A DNA stretch of 64,000 nt, taken from the NCBI RefSeq assembly GCF_019837165.1, contig NZ_JAGYHC010000001.1:2914001-2978000 (forward strand), read 5' to 3'. The translations under genes and the position numbers were made by a program. Within the stretch, counting starts at the first letter, position 1; each line of letters opens with the position of its first letter. A model generated the notes under the pieces. It made no database searches. It was not told the origin of the DNA and saw nothing but the letters and a program-made list of their open reading frames with translations. This document shows positions 27,817 to 36,899 of this stretch, piece by piece. Source of the stretch: Virgibacillus sp. NKC19-3. GTDB lineage: Bacteria; Bacillota; Bacilli; Bacillales; Amphibacillaceae.

Positions 27817-28461
27817 ATGAAAAATATAAAAAATCAATTACATCGTGCATTTGAATTCGTGAATAATGGCTATTTAAAGCAAGCTGAGATTCTATATTTG
27901 GAATGTTTGGATGAGATAGATGACCAACAGTCTCATTTTTATAAACAGGCAATACATGGTCTTGGCCTGGTAAAGAGCGAATTAAATCAGTTTAAAGAAG
28001 CATATCAACTGTACACAGAAGTTTTACACATAACTAGGAATGATAAAGATGTACAAGGTGAGGCGGTTGCTTATCATCAGCTTGGTATGGTTGAGCGTTC
28101 GAGTGAAAATTTCAAGAAGGCACTCTACTTTTTTGCAAAGGAATATGAAATCTACGATACCATGTTTCCAAAGTTTCACTTGGGGTTTGCAGCTAATTTG
28201 TATGAGAGAGGGAAAACTTACCTGCTGCAGAACAAGCTCAAAGAGGCTAAGAATATGATGGAAGTTTCCCTAAATCATGGGGATCAAACAGAAGATGTTA
28301 TTGTCGTTGGTTATGCCCGTCGAGATCTAGGGTATATTTTTCAACAGCTTGGTGAGAAGCAAAAGGCAATGACCCATTATACGTATGCACTTGATGCGTT
28401 TCAAAAAGCGGATGACAGTCAGACCATTAACGATATAGAAAAGAAAATAGCAAATCTATAA
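27817..28461 (+). CDS. Tetratricopeptide repeat protein
   Basis: A 214-residue soluble protein built of about five TPR-like helix pairs (for example EAVAYHQLGMVERSSENFKK and VGYARRDLGYIFQQLGEKQK). It has no N-terminal DNA-binding domain, so it is shorter than Rap or PlcR-type regulators. Probably a protein-protein adaptor. The ribosome binding site AAAGGTGGTAAGG is strong. No operon partner is apparent. Confidence 0.82.
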   Translation: MKNIKNQLHRAFEFVNNGYLKQAEILYLECLDEIDDQQSHFYKQAIHGLGLVKSELNQFKEAYQLYTEVLHITRNDKDVQGEAVAYHQLGMVERSSENFKKALYFFAKEYEIYDTMFPKFHLGFAANLYERGKTYLLQNKLKEAKNMMEVSLNHGDQTEDVIVVGYARRDLGYIFQQLGEKQKAMTHYTYALDAFQKADDSQTINDIEKKIANL

Positions 28462-28567
28462 TTTTATACATGTGGGTAAAAATTTACGATTTGCCATTTT
28501 ATATTAGACTTAATACTAAAGAAAAGTTTTTACCGACTAGAAACCTCCGGATATTATAAAGAGTCCA

Positions 28568-29443
28568 TTATGCTAAGGAACCAAATATTTTTTCTTTCAA
28601 CAACTGCCCTGTTGGCGTAGCAGCTAAACCACCTTCACCAGTCTCTCTTAAAGTAGATGGCATCGTTTTACCGATACGATACATCGCACCAATAACTTCA
28701 TCACATGGAATACGACTCGTAACCCCTGCTAACGCCATATCAGCTGATACAATAGCGAGAGAAGCACCTCCTGCATTACGTTTAACACATGGAACTTCCA
28801 CTAGCCCTGCCACAGGATCACAAACAAGTCCAAGCATATTTTTTAATGTCATTGCAAAGGCATCTGCTGAGGCTTGAGATGTTCCCCCGGCCATTTCCAC
28901 AATGGCAGCTGCAGCCATACCAGCTGCAGAACCAACTTCTGCTTGACAACCTCCTGCAGCACCCGAGATAAAGGCGTTGTTGGCAACTACAAATCCAAAA
29001 GCACCAGCTGTAAACAAATAACGTACCATCTGTTTACGTGTCGGGTTTAGCTGATTTTTCACTGCAAATAATGTTCCTGGAACAACGCCTGCGCTACCCG
29101 CTGTTGGAGTTGCACAAATCGTCCCCATGGCTGCATTTACTTCATTTGTGCCCATTGCTTTACTTACTGCATCCAAAAGTACGTTGCCGGCTAATGGGGT
29201 ATTGTTTTTCATATATTCCTGAATTAAAACAGCATCTCCACCAGTTAAACCAGTTACAGAGTTTACCCCTTTTAGGCTATCTTCAACTGCATTTTCCATC
29301 ACGTCAAGATTTCTTTCCATTTCAGACAATATGGCTTCTCTTGTTTTTTCTTTAGCATCCATCTCTTGACGGATCATCACCTCAGAAATCAATATGTTTT
29401 CTTTTTCTGCTAACTCTACTAATTCTGCTACTGTTCGAAACAT
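28568..29443 (-). CDS. sdaAA: L-serine dehydratase, iron-sulfur subunit alpha
   Basis: A 291-residue subunit that, with SdaAB, deaminates L-serine to pyruvate and ammonia using a [4Fe-4S] cluster. Cluster Cys candidates are in ICATPTAGSAG, GGCQAEVGSAAGMAAAA, and GLVCDPVAGLVEVPCVKRN. The length is that of the two-subunit Bacillus type. AAGGAGG precedes the ATG. It lies 12 bases after sdaAB and is the last gene of the glycine-serine block. Confidence 0.95.
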   Translation of the reverse strand: MFRTVAELVELAEKENILISEVMIRQEMDAKEKTREAILSEMERNLDVMENAVEDSLKGVNSVTGLTGGDAVLIQEYMKNNTPLAGNVLLDAVSKAMGTNEVNAAMGTICATPTAGSAGVVPGTLFAVKNQLNPTRKQMVRYLFTAGAFGFVVANNAFISGAAGGCQAEVGSAAGMAAAAIVEMAGGTSQASADAFAMTLKNMLGLVCDPVAGLVEVPCVKRNAGGASLAIVSADMALAGVTSRIPCDEVIGAMYRIGKTMPSTLRETGEGGLAATPTGQLLKEKIFGSLA

Positions 29444-29455
29444 ATGATACCTCCT

Positions 29456-30118
29456 TTAACTAACAATCATCGACACATGAAGAATATTTTGCATTTTCAT
29501 TAATTCTTGCAGAACAAGTTCTTCAACATTTTGATCTGTTTCAATCACCATTAATGCTTCCTCACCAAGGTCTTTCCGATTTACTTCCATATGCCCGATA
29601 TTTATTTTGTGTTTAGCCAAGATGGCCGTAACAGAGGCTATAGCACCAAAATGGTCATTATGTGTGACAAGAATCGCTGGATGATTTCCGGACAAACGCA
29701 GTTCAAAGCCATTTAGTTCGCTGATTTCAACTTTTCCACCACCAATAGATACTCCTACTAACTCTACTTGATCTCGAGCATTGCCAATAATTAAACGGGC
29801 TGTGTTTGGGTGGCTTACTGCGCTTGTGTCTTCAATAAATTCAATCCTTAATCCACGCGCTTTTGCAAGTTCAAGTGCTTTATTCATTCTTGGATCATCC
29901 GTTTCAAAGCCTAATAATCCTCCAGCAAGGGCAAAGTCCGTCCCATGACCTTTGTATGTTTTAGCAAAGGACTCATATAAATGGATCTTTGCCCAATGCG
30001 GTTCACTCCCTAATAAATTTCGTGCAGCTTTCCCAATTCTCGCCGCTCCTGCTGTATGGGAACTTGATGGTCCAATCATTAATGGACCGATAATGTCAAA
30101 CACTGAATTATATTTCAT
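29456..30118 (-). CDS. sdaAB: L-serine dehydratase subunit beta
   Basis: A 220-residue partner of SdaAA with GPLMIGPSSSHTAGAARIG at the N-terminus and an ACT-like domain at the C-terminus (DHFGAIASVTAILAKHKINIGHMEVNRK), which senses serine. ATG at 30118 is behind AAGGCGGTGG; twelve further in-frame upstream codons lie over the ribosome binding site and are left out. A gap of about 280 bases separates it from lpd, so it may have its own promoter besides readthrough. Confidence 0.94.
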   Translation of the reverse strand: MKYNSVFDIIGPLMIGPSSSHTAGAARIGKAARNLLGSEPHWAKIHLYESFAKTYKGHGTDFALAGGLLGFETDDPRMNKALELAKARGLRIEFIEDTSAVSHPNTARLIIGNARDQVELVGVSIGGGKVEISELNGFELRLSGNHPAILVTHNDHFGAIASVTAILAKHKINIGHMEVNRKDLGEEALMVIETDQNVEELVLQELMKMQNILHVSMIVS

Positions 30119-30397
30119 ATATACCACCGCCTTTATAATAAAGTGAAGCTTCATTCCGTAAGCGGTCTCTTCCTTCTCCCCGCTATTGAATGATGATCCA
30201 ATATAAACAAAAGAACAAATTTTTAAAAATATTGATATATAAAATGTTACGCAAATTCAATTGTTTTATTGCCACAAATAATAATCTAAATTAGAGGAAA
30301 ATATTTGCATGTATCCTGCAAGTACAACAAAGTCTACCTTTCCTTTCAACTATTCTACTGCTTTTTCGTTCAGCATCTTGTTTCGATATTGCCAGAT

Positions 30398-31792
30398 CTA
30401 AGCATGAATCTCCATACCATCTACTGCTAATGCTGCTTCACCAATTGCTTCAGATAGTGTTGGATGAGGGTGAATGGTGTGAGCAATGTCCATAGCTGTA
30501 GCATTTAATACTTGGGCTAGACCCGCTTCTGTGATCATATCCGTGGCATGTGGCCCTACCATATGTGCTCCTAACAGCTTATTCGACGCTTCTTCAACAA
30601 CAAATTTGACAAAACCGTCCGATTTACCGAATACAAGAGACTTCCCAATTGCGCGAAATGGGAATTTACCTATTTTCACCTGATAACCTTTCTCCTTTGC
30701 CTCAGCCTCTGTAAAACCAACACTTGCTGCTTCCGGATTGCTGTAGATACACCTTGAAACAAGTGGATAATCAAGTGATGCAGGTTTTTTACCAGCTATA
30801 TGTTCGACTGCGATCAACCCTTCATGTGATGCAACATGAGCAAGTTGTAAGCTGTCTATCACATCACCAATAGCATAGATACTTCGTTCGTTTGTTTGGT
30901 AGTATTGATTTGTAGTAATAAAGCCACGTTCCATTTCAATCGTCGTATTTTCGAGACCAAGTCCTTCTGTATTCGGTAAACGACCGACAGAAACAAATAA
31001 TTTATCTGCAGAAAATAGCGTTTCTTTTCCTTTATGTTCTACTTTAATGGAAACACCGTCGCTCTTTTCTAATGTTTCAGAAAGCACCTTTGCGCCTGTT
31101 ATAACTTTAACACCTTTTTTCTTCATTAACCTTTGTACTTCTTTTGAAATATCTTTATCTTCCATCGGTAAAATCCTATTCGCATATTCTATCACTGTTA
31201 CTTTTAGTCCGAAGTCAACAAACATCGATGCCCATTCAATTCCAATTACACCCCCGCCCACAATGATAATGGAATCCGGTAACTCTTCTAATTTCAAGGC
31301 TTCTTCAGACGTCATCACATACTGTCCATCTACTTCCAGTCCGGGGAGCGTTTTTGGGCGGGAACCTGTAGCAATGATACTATTTTTGGATTTTAATATT
31401 TGCTCTTCATTATTCTTTTTTACTAGTACATCTTTTGATTCTAAAATACTTCCAGTCCCCTCATAAACATCAATTTTCCCTTTTGTCATTAAATGTTGAA
31501 TCCCCTTAAATAAGTGCGTCACGATTTCCTCTTTTCGGGATTGCACCTTTGAAAAATCAAGCCCAACCTCGGAAGCTATAACACCATATGTTTCTCCATT
31601 TTTTGTATCAGCATATACTTCCGCACATCTTAAGAATGCTTTGCTTGGGATACAACCAGCATGGAGGCATGTTCCACCTAGCTTCTCCTTTTCCACTATC
31701 GCTGTTTTTAAGCCTAACTGGGTTGCACGAATAGCTGTAACATATCCTCCTGGTCCACCGCCAATAATAGTAACATCATATTCTTCTTCCAT
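30398..31792 (-). CDS. lpdA: Dihydrolipoamide dehydrogenase
   Basis: A 464-residue flavoprotein disulfide reductase. FAD-binding GGGPGG is at 11-16 and redox cysteines C42 and C47 are in GGTCLHAGCIPSK. The NAD-binding GGGVIGIEWASMF is near 180, and the C-terminal active-site HPHPTLSEAIGEA holds the His-Glu pair. It reoxidises lipoyl groups, here most simply of the H protein encoded upstream. Lying after gcvH and a HesB-like gene, it is the L component of a glycine cleavage set whose P and T components are missing here. Confidence 0.95.
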   Translation of the reverse strand: MEEEYDVTIIGGGPGGYVTAIRATQLGLKTAIVEKEKLGGTCLHAGCIPSKAFLRCAEVYADTKNGETYGVIASEVGLDFSKVQSRKEEIVTHLFKGIQHLMTKGKIDVYEGTGSILESKDVLVKKNNEEQILKSKNSIIATGSRPKTLPGLEVDGQYVMTSEEALKLEELPDSIIIVGGGVIGIEWASMFVDFGLKVTVIEYANRILPMEDKDISKEVQRLMKKKGVKVITGAKVLSETLEKSDGVSIKVEHKGKETLFSADKLFVSVGRLPNTEGLGLENTTIEMERGFITTNQYYQTNERSIYAIGDVIDSLQLAHVASHEGLIAVEHIAGKKPASLDYPLVSRCIYSNPEAASVGFTEAEAKEKGYQVKIGKFPFRAIGKSLVFGKSDGFVKFVVEEASNKLLGAHMVGPHATDMITEAGLAQVLNATAMDIAHTIHPHPTLSEAIGEAALAVDGMEIHA

Positions 31793-31845
31793 TAGAAACC
31801 CTCTCCCTCTATTTTCCCTTTGAACAATTGCTCTTTCTGATCCTG

Positions 31846-32151
31846 TTAATCCAGTTCAATTGCACATGCACTTGATATAAAACTCGTTCCAATTAGGAAC
31901 CCTTGCTCAATGTTATAATCAATTTGCGTTTCTTCATCTAAATAACGCTTCGAAAAACGGTCTATACGTATTTGAATTCCCTCATATTCTATAACTGAAT
32001 CCTTTCGGCGCACCCCATCGAAAACAAGCTTGAGTTTCACAGATATTCCACAGCCACCAGCCATCTCAGCATCAATCCGAGGATACCGCTCTTCTTTTAT
32101 TTCTGTAGTCTTAAGCTGATCGAGCGCTGAATCTGTTAAAGTAATAGTCAA
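31846..32151 (-). CDS. HesB/IscA-like protein with altered C-terminal cysteines
   Basis: A 101-residue HesB-fold protein (MTITLTDSALDQLK; AGGCGISVKLKLVFD). The A-type carriers end in CGCG; here the end is SSACAIELD, with one Cys, and another in GGCG. TTG at 32151 has seven bases to AAAGGGGG. It sits between gcvH and lpd in an operon that also contains the iron-sulfur serine dehydratase. A role in delivering or repairing that cluster is possible, but only by context. Similar short HesB-like proteins in Bacillus have no known function. Confidence 0.72.
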   Translation of the reverse strand: MTITLTDSALDQLKTTEIKEERYPRIDAEMAGGCGISVKLKLVFDGVRRKDSVIEYEGIQIRIDRFSKRYLDEETQIDYNIEQGFLIGTSFISSACAIELD

Positions 32152-32279
32152 TTAGCTGCCCCCTTTCGCTGTCAAATTCTGAAACACTTTCCGTTTTATT
32201 GCTTGGACTTACACTTGGATAGGTAATAGTCATACATGCCAGCTCCGTGTCCAGCAAATACCAATAGGTGCTAGCCAAT

Positions 32280-32666
32280 TTATTCCCCACCTTCATTAAT
32301 AAACGCCTGGTAACTTTCTTCATTTAATAGTGTTTCCAATTCCTCAGGATTAGATAATTCTACTTCTACTAACCAACCTGACTCATATGGTTCTTCATTT
32401 ATCAATTCCGGGCTATCATCTAACACCTCATTTGCTTGAACAACCACTCCTGATACTGGAGAATAAAGATCTGAAACCGCCTTAACTGACTCAATGGTGC
32501 CCATTAATTCGTTTGCCGTGACTTCATCATCTTCTACCGGATTTTCTACAAAGACGATATCCCCTAATTCTTCTTGTGCATAATTTGAGATCCCGATTCG
32601 TACATTATTCTCGTCTAAACGTAAAACCCATTCATGTTCCTTGCTATACAGCAACTCATTCATCAT
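32280..32666 (-). CDS. gcvH: Glycine cleavage system H protein
   Basis: A 128-residue lipoyl carrier. The lipoylated lysine is K62 in GTIESVKAVSDLY. N-terminal YSKEHEWV and GISNYAQEELGDIVFVE are typical. It shuttles the aminomethyl group between P, T and L proteins, and in Bacillus H protein is also the entry point of lipoate for other enzymes. Its start overlaps the stop of the gcvT remnant by four bases (ATGA), which shows that a real gcvT once preceded it in coupled translation. Confidence 0.94.
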   Translation of the reverse strand: MMNELLYSKEHEWVLRLDENNVRIGISNYAQEELGDIVFVENPVEDDEVTANELMGTIESVKAVSDLYSPVSGVVVQANEVLDDSPELINEEPYESGWLVEVELSNPEELETLLNEESYQAFINEGGE

Positions 32667-32896
32667 TTACTGTTTTCCTCCCGAACGTATTTTTTAACAT
32701 CCTGAGTCCATCTTATTCTTTTATAAAATGATGTTGGGGCTACAACCACATCATTTTTTACGAATTTGCATTTTAAGTGGTGCCCCAACTTCCTTATTGT
32801 CAACACAGCGCCGTAAGCTAAGTGTAGGCCAAACCCACCTTCCCCGATGTAACCTGTGCAAGAAATTAGAACATCTTCTACTCCACCGAAGTTCAC
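32663..32896 (-). pseudogene. gcvT: Decayed aminomethyltransferase (gcvT) remnant
   Basis: The frame reads VEDVLISCTGYIGEGGFGLH, matching the GcvT core ISRTGYTGEDGFEIY. It then jumps to VVVAPTSFYKR, like the GcvT C-terminus (VVKTPFYKR), within 40 residues. A normal GcvT has about 365 residues, so most of the protein is gone by internal deletion; the N-terminal part is absent or scrambled in 32897-33044. No ribosome binding site is left at its first ATG. It lies between glyA and gcvH in the operon. Confidence 0.65.
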
Positions 32897-33044
32897 ATAT
32901 TACGCAAAATGGAAAAGGTTAGTTTTACATCAATCTGTATCTATTCATTTTTGCAAATTTGTTTCGGGCTTCTTTAAAGACTTTACCTTAGTTTGCTGCA
33001 TGAATCACTTGATTATTTTTGACCTTCGTTACATCGTTTGTTTC

Positions 33045-34295
33045 TTATACTTCCACTGGATTTTGATATAGCTGAAATGCATCACAAATTTCTTTCGTTG
33101 TTTGTTTTGCTTTCTCCAGTACTTCCTTATCTTCTTTATTATTCAAAACGGAAGCAATGACTTTTCCGATTTTCTCCATCTCTTCTTGCTTCATACCTCG
33201 TGTTGTTAAGGCAGCTGTACCCATACGAATTCCACTTGTAACAAATGGACTTTCTGGATCATATGGGATCGTATTTTTATTTGCAGTAATTCCTACATCT
33301 TCTAATATCTTTTCTGCATCTTTACCTGTTAATTTCCACGGACGTACATCTAAAAGAACAATATGATTATCTGTTCCCCCCGATACAAGTGTTGCACCTT
33401 CATTTTTTAATGTTTTACTAAGAACTTTTGCATTTTGAACAATTTGTTTGGCGTACTCTGTAAAACTTGGCTGTAATGCTTCATTGAAAGCAACGGCCTT
33501 AGCAGCAATAATATGCATTAATGGTCCACCCTGAATTCCCGGGAAAACAGCCTTATTAACCTTCTTCATAACCTCCTCGTCATTCGTTAAAATAATTCCT
33601 CCACGCGGTCCTCTTAATGTTTTATGTGTCGTACTAGTCACAACATCTGCATACGGGATCGGTGATGGATGAACTCCAGTTGCTACAAGTCCTGCGATAT
33701 GAGCCATATCTACCATCAGTTTTGCTCCAACTTGATCCGCAATTTCCTTAAAGCGTGCAAAATCAATCGTCCTTGCGTAAGCACTTCCTCCTGCAATAAT
33801 CACGTTAGGTTTTTCTTTTTCGGCTATCGCTTCTAATTCATCGTAATCGATCAATTGCGTGTCTTTATTCACTTCATAAGATACGACATCAAACCATTTT
33901 CCAGAAATATTGACAGGGCTTCCATGAGTCAAGTGCCCCCCATGTGAAAGATTCATTCCCATTATTTTATCACCAGGCTGTAGTAATGCATAAAAAACGG
34001 CAAAGTTTGCTTGTGCACCTGAATGTGACTGTACATTCGCATATTTGGCATTAAATAATTTAGTTAGGCGTTCAATAGCAGTTGTTTCAGCTATATCGAC
34101 ATATTCACATCCGCCATAATAACGTTTCCCAGGATAACCTTCTGCATATTTATTTGTCATCACACTCCCCATTGCCTCTAATACATCTTCACTAACAAAG
34201 TTCTCGGATGCAATTAACTCCAGTGTGTCATGTTGACGCTCATGTTCCTTTTTAATCGCTTCAAAAATAATGGAATCATTTTGTTGTAAACTCAT
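33045..34295 (-). CDS. glyA: Serine hydroxymethyltransferase
   Basis: A 416-residue PLP enzyme that interconverts glycine and serine with tetrahydrofolate. The PLP lysine is in [15 protein letters not shown], and the N-terminal [20 protein letters not shown] and [15 protein letters not shown] blocks are complete. AAGGAGGAG precedes the ATG. This copy lies directly behind two tandem glycine riboswitches and before gcvH, lpd and serine dehydratase. Here it probably runs toward serine for catabolism, and a second, housekeeping glyA elsewhere would be expected. Confidence 0.96.
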   Translation of the reverse strand: MSLQQNDSIIFEAIKKEHERQHDTLELIASENFVSEDVLEAMGSVMTNKYAEGYPGKRYYGGCEYVDIAETTAIERLTKLFNAKYANVQSHSGAQANFAVFYALLQPGDKIMGMNLSHGGHLTHGSPVNISGKWFDVVSYEVNKDTQLIDYDELEAIAEKEKPNVIIAGGSAYARTIDFARFKEIADQVGAKLMVDMAHIAGLVATGVHPSPIPYADVVTSTTHKTLRGPRGGIILTNDEEVMKKVNKAVFPGIQGGPLMHIIAAKAVAFNEALQPSFTEYAKQIVQNAKVLSKTLKNEGATLVSGGTDNHIVLLDVRPWKLTGKDAEKILEDVGITANKNTIPYDPESPFVTSGIRMGTAALTTRGMKQEEMEKIGKVIASVLNNKEDKEVLEKAKQTTKEICDAFQLYQNPVEV

Positions 34296-34410
34296 TGTTT
34301 ACTCCTCCTTTTTAATTTGTACGCCTGACCCATAACCCTAAGTCTTTCATTATATCGGGTTACCTACCTTGAAAGTAATGGGATGATTCTTTAACCCTTT
34401 TATATACGTC

Positions 34411-34464
34411 AAAAAAGGACAGAGAAGGGTATCATGCATTTGCTACCCTTCTCTGTCCTTTTTA
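34411..34464 (-). terminator. Expression-platform terminator of the downstream glycine riboswitch
   Basis: Perfect stem on the minus strand: AAAAAGGACAGAGAAGGGTA pairs with TACCCTTCTCTGTCCTTTTT around a loop of about 12. The 5' arm includes the conserved AAAGGACAGAG of the aptamer end, so ligand binding should prevent the terminator (an ON switch). Confidence 0.9.
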
Positions 34465-34622
34465 CCTGAGAGATTAACTCCTTCTTAGAGCTTTCCCCTT
34501 TGGTGGCGTTTATATACGCTCTCTCCAGAGGTGCGTCCTGTTGTGGTTTCATCTACCTGAGAGATTTATTCCAAGGGTATTTTTGGAACTTGCTCCTTCG
34601 GTGAACATACACTTTCCCACGA
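34452..34622 (-). promoter_or_regulatory. Tandem glycine riboswitch, downstream unit
   Basis: Two glycine aptamers in series on the minus strand. The first runs from GTGGGAAAGTG through CACCGAAGGAGCAAG to AATCTCTCAGGTAGATG. The linker holds AGGACGCACCTCT. The second runs from GGAGAGAGCG through CCACCAAAGGGGAAAG to TTAATCTCTCAGGTAAAAAG, then GACAGAG. These are the consensus elements of the gcvT glycine riboswitch. It lies about 155 bases before glyA. Confidence 0.92.
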
Positions 34623-34794
34623 CAATCATCCGCCGATATTAAATTTCTATTCCTTTCATAATAACTATACTAACGAATATAACTTTCCATTTTTTCCATA
34701 ATTAAGGGATGAAGTTTATCTGAACAACACATTAGTATTCAACACTTTTTAGGAACCGCTTTCAAAGCCTCAAAATTAAAAAACGATTTGTCAA

Positions 34795-34845
34795 TAAAAA
34801 GGACAGAGGAAAATAGGTGTTTTCTATTTTCCTCTGTCCTTTTAC
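34795..34845 (-). terminator. Expression-platform terminator of the upstream glycine riboswitch
   Basis: AAAAGGACAGAGGAAAATAG pairs with CTATTTTCCTCTGTCCTTTT on the minus strand, followed by T-rich DNA. The 5' arm again overlaps the aptamer end. Confidence 0.9.
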
Positions 34846-34990
34846 CTGAGAGTTTAACTCCGTTGGTGGCCTGTGGCTCTCTCCAGAGACGCGTCTTATT
34901 GTGATCCTTTAACCTGAGAGATTAACACCCAATTTTGGGTACTTGCTCCTTCGGTGCTAAGTTAAAACTTTACTTAGTCTCTCCCACAAT
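34830..34990 (-). promoter_or_regulatory. Tandem glycine riboswitch, upstream unit
   Basis: A second complete two-aptamer switch in the same direction. The first aptamer runs GTGGGAGAGACT, CACCGAAGGAGCAAG, AATCTCTCAGG, and the linker has GACGCGTCTCT. The second aptamer is GGAGAGAGCCACAGGCCACC, then ACGGAGTTAAACTCTCAGG. The second aptamer's P3 arm is about 20 bases shorter than in the downstream unit. No gene lies between the two units, only about 170 AT-rich bases. Confidence 0.9.
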
Positions 34991-35019
34991 TTTCAACCGC
35001 AACTATTTATTTATATTTT

Positions 35020-35048
35020 ATAATAATGTGAAATCGGACTTTTGTCAA
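35020..35048 (-). promoter_or_regulatory. Sigma-A promoter of the glycine operon
   Basis: TTGACA (35043-35048) and TATTAT (35020-35025) on the minus strand, 17 bases apart, about 30 bases ahead of the first aptamer. Confidence 0.75.
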
Positions 35049-35126
35049 CCATATTTTTAGTTTTGTACTTTCACCAAATTATAAATCAATATGGAGCAAT
35101 TTAAAGGGCCTGCCTTTCTTCTCATG

Positions 35127-35175
35127 AATACTATTCTACAAACGCTTCTTTTTTACATGTTTGAAGAATAGTATT
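35127..35175. repeat. Long imperfect inverted repeat
   Basis: AATACTATTCT and AGAATAGTATT, continued inward by ACAAAC and GTTTG, enclose a T-rich loop. It lies between the YfcC gene end and the glycine operon promoter, and could be a terminator-like or operator structure. No T tract follows directly. Confidence 0.45.
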
Positions 35176-35337
35176 AAGGTAGAAAAAATAGAAACAAAGG
35201 TTGGACACTTAAGTAGTTCTATTATCGATATAAACTCTATTAACAATAATAAGGATATGGAATCTGGTACAAAATCGTAAATAAACCAAAGCTATCATTC
35301 CTGTCTATTCATGGTAGCAATTAACTTTTCTAGGCTT

Positions 35338-36768
35338 TTAAAACGGCCCCCAATTTATCACAACAGCAATGGATAAGAATATGATAGCAAGCACAGTCCA
35401 TATTGCAACAAGTGGTAAGATAAATTTTATCCACTTTATCCAAGAAACGCCGGCAACTGCTAAACAAGCCATTAACGTTCCTGAAGCAGGTGTTATTACA
35501 TTTGTAAATCCATCACCAAGCTTATAGGCTAGTACAGCCACTTGTCTGGGAATTTCCATTATATCAGCCAATGGAGTCATTAGTGGCATAACAATAGCAG
35601 CCTGGGCACTTCCAGAAGAGACAAATAAATTGAAAAGGGCATTCATTACAAACATAGCGATTGCTCCTGTATAAGACGATAATGGAGAGATTGCTGCGGA
35701 TAAGCCATGAACTATTGTATCTAAAACCTGCTGGTTTTCTAATAAAATTATAATAGATCGAGCCAACCCTATAATCAAAGCTCCATAAGCCAATTGCTGT
35801 GTTCCTTTTGTAAATACTTTCACCAATTTATTAGGTGTTAATCTAGCAATGACAGCGGTACCAATTGCTACAACAATAAATATGGCTGCCATATGACTTG
35901 TTGTCCAATCATAATTAAAAACACCGAAAATATAAAAACCCATGCATAACGCTAACAATGTGAGAACTAGTTTATGCGTACCTGTAAATTGAACTTCTTC
36001 ATTTTCACTGACCGAACTATCATACGTCGGAAAACGTTCTTTCCCCATATAACTTTTTTCTGGATTGTCCTTCACCTTTTTTGTATAATAACAGATGTAC
36101 AAAATAGTTGCTGCTAATATAAATAAAGTTAATACAAGCCGTAAAGTAACACCTGAAAACAAGGGTAATTCAGCTATGTTTTGGGCTAAGCCTGTACTTA
36201 TTGGGTCTAATGAAGCTACTGAATGGCCGGCATCAGCCCCTAATTTAATGAGAGCTACTCCAATAATTGCATCAAGTCCTAATGACCGTGCTAAAATAAT
36301 GCCGATTGGAATAAATGCAATTTGTGCATTTGTTAAAATACCAAGAGCACCAAAAACGGAGAAAACGATACATACTACTGCAATTAATAAATATTCTTTA
36401 TTTTTGGTTTTGGCAATGGAACTTTTAATTAAAGCGTTAATAGTTCCGGTAGATTCAATTACTGCAAATGCCCCTCCAATAATAAGAACAAGGAAGATCA
36501 ATTCAGCTGTTTCCACCATGCCATTTTGAATGGACAAAGGTATGTCCATAAACCCTAATGGTTCAGATTCTGTGGTTTGATAACTATCTGGAACAACTCT
36601 TGTAACACCATCGACTGTTTCCCTACTATACTCGCCCGATGGAAGGATTAATGTGGCAATAGCTGCTATTAATAAAATAGAGAATATAATCACATATGCA
36701 TCCGGCATAGTAAAGCGGAACTTTTTTTTGTTTTCATTCTCATATACTTCTTTTTGTTTAATAGCCAT
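35338..36768 (-). CDS. YfcC family membrane transporter
   Basis: A 476-residue carrier with about twelve helices in the DcuC/YfcC superfamily (C4-dicarboxylate or basic amino-acid carrier fold). Typical are FLVLIIGGAFAVIESTGTINALI near 95, GADAGHSVASLDPISTGLAQ near 190, and FVSSGSAQAAIVMPLM plus GDGFTNVITPASGTLMA in the second half. The soluble loop EYSRETVDGVTRVVPDSYQ early in the protein is family-typical. The ribosome binding site CAGGAGG is strong. It is last in a row of six co-directional genes; a terminator stem sits just upstream. Confidence 0.85.
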   Translation of the reverse strand: MAIKQKEVYENENKKKFRFTMPDAYVIIFSILLIAAIATLILPSGEYSRETVDGVTRVVPDSYQTTESEPLGFMDIPLSIQNGMVETAELIFLVLIIGGAFAVIESTGTINALIKSSIAKTKNKEYLLIAVVCIVFSVFGALGILTNAQIAFIPIGIILARSLGLDAIIGVALIKLGADAGHSVASLDPISTGLAQNIAELPLFSGVTLRLVLTLFILAATILYICYYTKKVKDNPEKSYMGKERFPTYDSSVSENEEVQFTGTHKLVLTLLALCMGFYIFGVFNYDWTTSHMAAIFIVVAIGTAVIARLTPNKLVKVFTKGTQQLAYGALIIGLARSIIILLENQQVLDTIVHGLSAAISPLSSYTGAIAMFVMNALFNLFVSSGSAQAAIVMPLMTPLADIMEIPRQVAVLAYKLGDGFTNVITPASGTLMACLAVAGVSWIKWIKFILPLVAIWTVLAIIFLSIAVVINWGPF

Positions 36769-36797
36769 TAGTAAACTAAACCTCCTGTATTGTAAGA

Positions 36798-36840
36798 AAA
36801 AAAGGGAGTTTATTTTCTGTTGTTCTTAACTCCCTCGTTT
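36798..36840 (-). terminator. Terminator or attenuator ahead of the YfcC gene
   Basis: GGGAGTTAAG and AATAAACTCCC on the minus strand, followed by TTTTTTT. It ends the DUF3830 transcript. A possible promoter TTGGCA-18-TATAAA at about 36865-36895 lies before it, so it may instead attenuate the YfcC gene. Confidence 0.65.
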
Positions 36841-36899
36841 AACTATATTATTTATTGTTATATTTTTTATAAAAGGTAATCTTTTTATATGCCAATTAG

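Noticed and set aside
32111-32323. 70-codon frame overlapping gcvH and the HesB-like gene
   Set aside because: Most of it is a shadow of both flanking genes; the roughly 125 unique bases show no recognisable motif.
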